From: JACRLW01 sp050181465
GTDB taxonomy: Bacteria > Planctomycetota > UBA1135 > UBA2386
Length of the DNA stretch: 64,000 bases
Direction: 5' to 3'
NCBI GenBank assembly: GCA_050181465.1
Contig: JBFXDD010000016.1
Span: forward strand, 44,836-108,835
A program made the translations under genes and the position numbers. The stretch's first letter is position 1, and every line of letters begins with the position of its first letter. Below, in pieces: positions 62,423 to 64,000 of the stretch. The notes beneath the pieces were generated by a model. The model saw only the letters and a program-made list of their open reading frames with translations. It was not told the origin of the DNA and searched no databases.

Positions 62423-63975
62423 CGTCATCCCGGGTGTCGGATCGCCATACTCGATTCGTCGTCGTCGGCAGCGGTGCGGGAGGTTCCGTGGTCGCCTACA
62501 ACCTGGCGCGACGCGGCGAGAAGGTGATCCTGGTCGAACGCGGTGATTGGGTTCGCCCCGAGGACATGACCGCGAACGAAGCCGAGATGATCGGCAGGCT
62601 CTACAAGGACGGCGGCTCGCAAACGAATACCGAAGCCGACATGTTCGTCCTGCAAGGGCAGTGCATCGGCGGCTCCACCGTGCTCACCAACGCCGTGTGC
62701 TTCCGCATGCCCGAGCCGGTGCGTCGCAAGTTCGCGGATCGCGGCTTCGAACTGCCGCGAGACGGAATGGAGCGGAGTTTCCGTCGCGTGGAATCGGTCC
62801 TCAACGTCCACCCACTCGAGGAGGAGCTCTACAACCCCGCAACGTGGCGGATGCAGGCCGGGATGCGACAGATCGGTCTGGAGCCGGGTCGCTTCGACAA
62901 GGCCATGCTTCGCTGTATCGGCTGCGGCTACTGCAATGTCGGCTGTCGTTACGGGCGCAAGCTGGACGCCTCGATGACCTGGGTGCCGATGGCGCAAGAG
63001 CGCGGTTGCGAGATTCTCACGGGAACCGAAGTCCTCCGCGTCGAATACGAGCGCGGCGTCGCTCGCGCGCTCCTGTGTCGAGATTCGAAGACCGGCGACA
63101 AGTTCCGGATCCACGCCGACCGCATCGTGCTTGCCGGTGGGGCGATCAATACGCCTGAGCTGCTACTGCGTTCGAGGATCCATCCCGACCGCGTCGGCAC
63201 GCGAACTTCATTCAATGCCGGAGCGATCGTGTTCGCCGAGTTCGAGGAACCACTCAACGCCTACGACGGCGATCAGATGTGCGTCCACTGGTTCGGCGAC
63301 GGCTACGCGATCGAACAGATCCACAACCCGCCCGTCTCACTCGCGCTGACGATGCCCGGCTGGTTCGACCGGCATCCGAGCGGCATGGAGAACTATGCGA
63401 AGATCACCGGCGCCGGGGTGCTGGTGCCCACCGCACCGGTCGGCAAGGTGTTCCTGGGCCTGGGCCATCGCCTCGCTCGTCCGCTCTTCGATCGCGCCGA
63501 TATTCGCTTCTCTTTGCCCGAGCACGACCTTCGCACCTTCCGACGCGGGTTCCAGATGATGGCCCGCATCTTCCTGGCCGCCGGTGCGACGCGCGTGTTC
63601 CCGCCCCTCGCGAGCGGCCTGGAAATCCGCTCCGAGGCCGATCTCGACGCGGTCGATCGACATCTCGTCGATCAGAAGTCCATGGTCGGATTCGGGTCCT
63701 CGCATCCGCAAGGCGGCTGCTCGATGGGCGACGACGTTCGCCGCGACGTCGTGGACCCGCAATTCCGTGTCCACGGCTTCCACAATCTCTTCGTGGCCGA
63801 CGCCAGCCTGTTCCCCTACAGCGTGGAAGTGAACCCGATGCTCTCGATCATGGCGGTCGCCGATCAGGCATCGATCGCGATCGGTGCCGGAGAGCCCGAC
63901 GATGAAATCCGCGAAGGCATCGCCTACGAAGCCCGCCAGCGTGAACGACTCGTCCAATCGGGTTCCGCGCGATGA
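62419..63975 (+). CDS. GMC-family FAD oxidoreductase
   Basis: A 518-residue flavoenzyme. The FAD-binding GSGAGG is at 17-22, QGQCIGGSTVLTNAVCFR is the second FAD motif, and the conserved HPQGGCSMG and NLFVADASLFP near the C-terminus include the active-site His/Asn region of glucose-methanol-choline oxidoreductases. A Cys-rich CIGCGYCNVGC in the middle occurs in the cholesterol-oxidase-like and bacterial GMC branch. Members oxidise alcohols, sugars or sterols. There is no signal peptide. Both ends overlap neighbours by 4 bases. Confidence 0.85.
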   Translation: MTSSRVSDRHTRFVVVGSGAGGSVVAYNLARRGEKVILVERGDWVRPEDMTANEAEMIGRLYKDGGSQTNTEADMFVLQGQCIGGSTVLTNAVCFRMPEPVRRKFADRGFELPRDGMERSFRRVESVLNVHPLEEELYNPATWRMQAGMRQIGLEPGRFDKAMLRCIGCGYCNVGCRYGRKLDASMTWVPMAQERGCEILTGTEVLRVEYERGVARALLCRDSKTGDKFRIHADRIVLAGGAINTPELLLRSRIHPDRVGTRTSFNAGAIVFAEFEEPLNAYDGDQMCVHWFGDGYAIEQIHNPPVSLALTMPGWFDRHPSGMENYAKITGAGVLVPTAPVGKVFLGLGHRLARPLFDRADIRFSLPEHDLRTFRRGFQMMARIFLAAGATRVFPPLASGLEIRSEADLDAVDRHLVDQKSMVGFGSSHPQGGCSMGDDVRRDVVDPQFRVHGFHNLFVADASLFPYSVEVNPMLSIMAVADQASIAIGAGEPDDEIREGIAYEARQRERLVQSGSAR

Positions 63976-64000
63976 GTGTTCTCGACGCCCTCGCACGCCG
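63972..64000 (+). CDS. Start of the next operon gene (cut by the window edge)
   Basis: The ATG overlaps the GMC gene stop by 4 bases (ATGA). Only the first nine codons (MSVLDALAR) and part of a tenth are visible. No product can be named. The overlap shows that the operon continues beyond the window. Confidence 0.6.

Noticed and set aside
1..64000. CRISPR arrays, tRNA and rRNA genes
   Set aside because: No regularly spaced repeats and no clear tRNA or rRNA sequence were seen on either strand by eye; a tRNA scan would settle it.

Overview
The window is a GC-rich bacterial chromosome segment, most likely from a member of the Planctomycetota. The evidence is the gene families: secreted DUF1080 and ThuA-DUF1080 proteins, a DUF3299 protein, two large transmembrane Ser/Thr kinases each next to an ECF sigma gene, large secreted proteins with a Cys-containing C-terminal module, and a DUF4212/sodium-solute symporter pair. 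This is inferred from protein families; no rRNA or tRNA gene is visible. The lineage below phylum cannot be fixed from the window.

Layout. 0-5.7 kb: an ABC exporter operon (ATPase cut by the window edge, two membrane subunits with large C-terminal soluble domains), a sulfotransferase-like gene and an Rsm22-type methyltransferase. 5.7-10.2 kb, minus strand: a GH18 hydrolase, then a four-gene acyl-CoA module (two enoyl-CoA hydratases, an MDR oxidoreductase, 3-hydroxyacyl-CoA dehydrogenase). 10.3-19.1 kb, plus strand: secreted proteins, a ferredoxin, DUF3299 and HEAT-like proteins, a 1150-residue GlmS-like protein and a ThuA-DUF1080 protein. 20-23 kb, minus strand: a sigma-like regulator, a Cys-rich secreted protein, a MauE-like membrane protein and a membrane-anchored protein. 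24-27.5 kb: two secreted proteins. 27.9-34.6 kb: three small plus-strand genes converge on three tandem minus-strand genes of the clostridial P47 (TULIP) family. That family is best known from the orfX-type botulinum neurotoxin clusters, but no neurotoxin-like gene is visible here.

34.6-53.1 kb is an accessory region. It holds two kinase/ECF-sigma pairs, secreted proteins and much debris: two 183-184 bp miniature inverted-repeat elements, two IS91-type transposase remnants in direct orientation, an IS3 OrfA remnant, fragments of a GH95 fucosidase and an Rpn/YhgA-like nuclease, and two duplicated gene ends. 53.3-64 kb returns to ordinary chromosome: an ABC-F ATPase, a DUF1080 protein, a symporter pair, imuA-imuB, a lipoprotein, and a tightly overlapping operon with a PmtA-like methyltransferase and a GMC oxidoreductase.

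The strongest candidates for new biology are the P47-like trio, the miniature element family and its link to gene breakage, the oversized GlmS-like protein, and the exchange of gene 3' ends between distant loci. All assignments come from reading translations; no database search was run.
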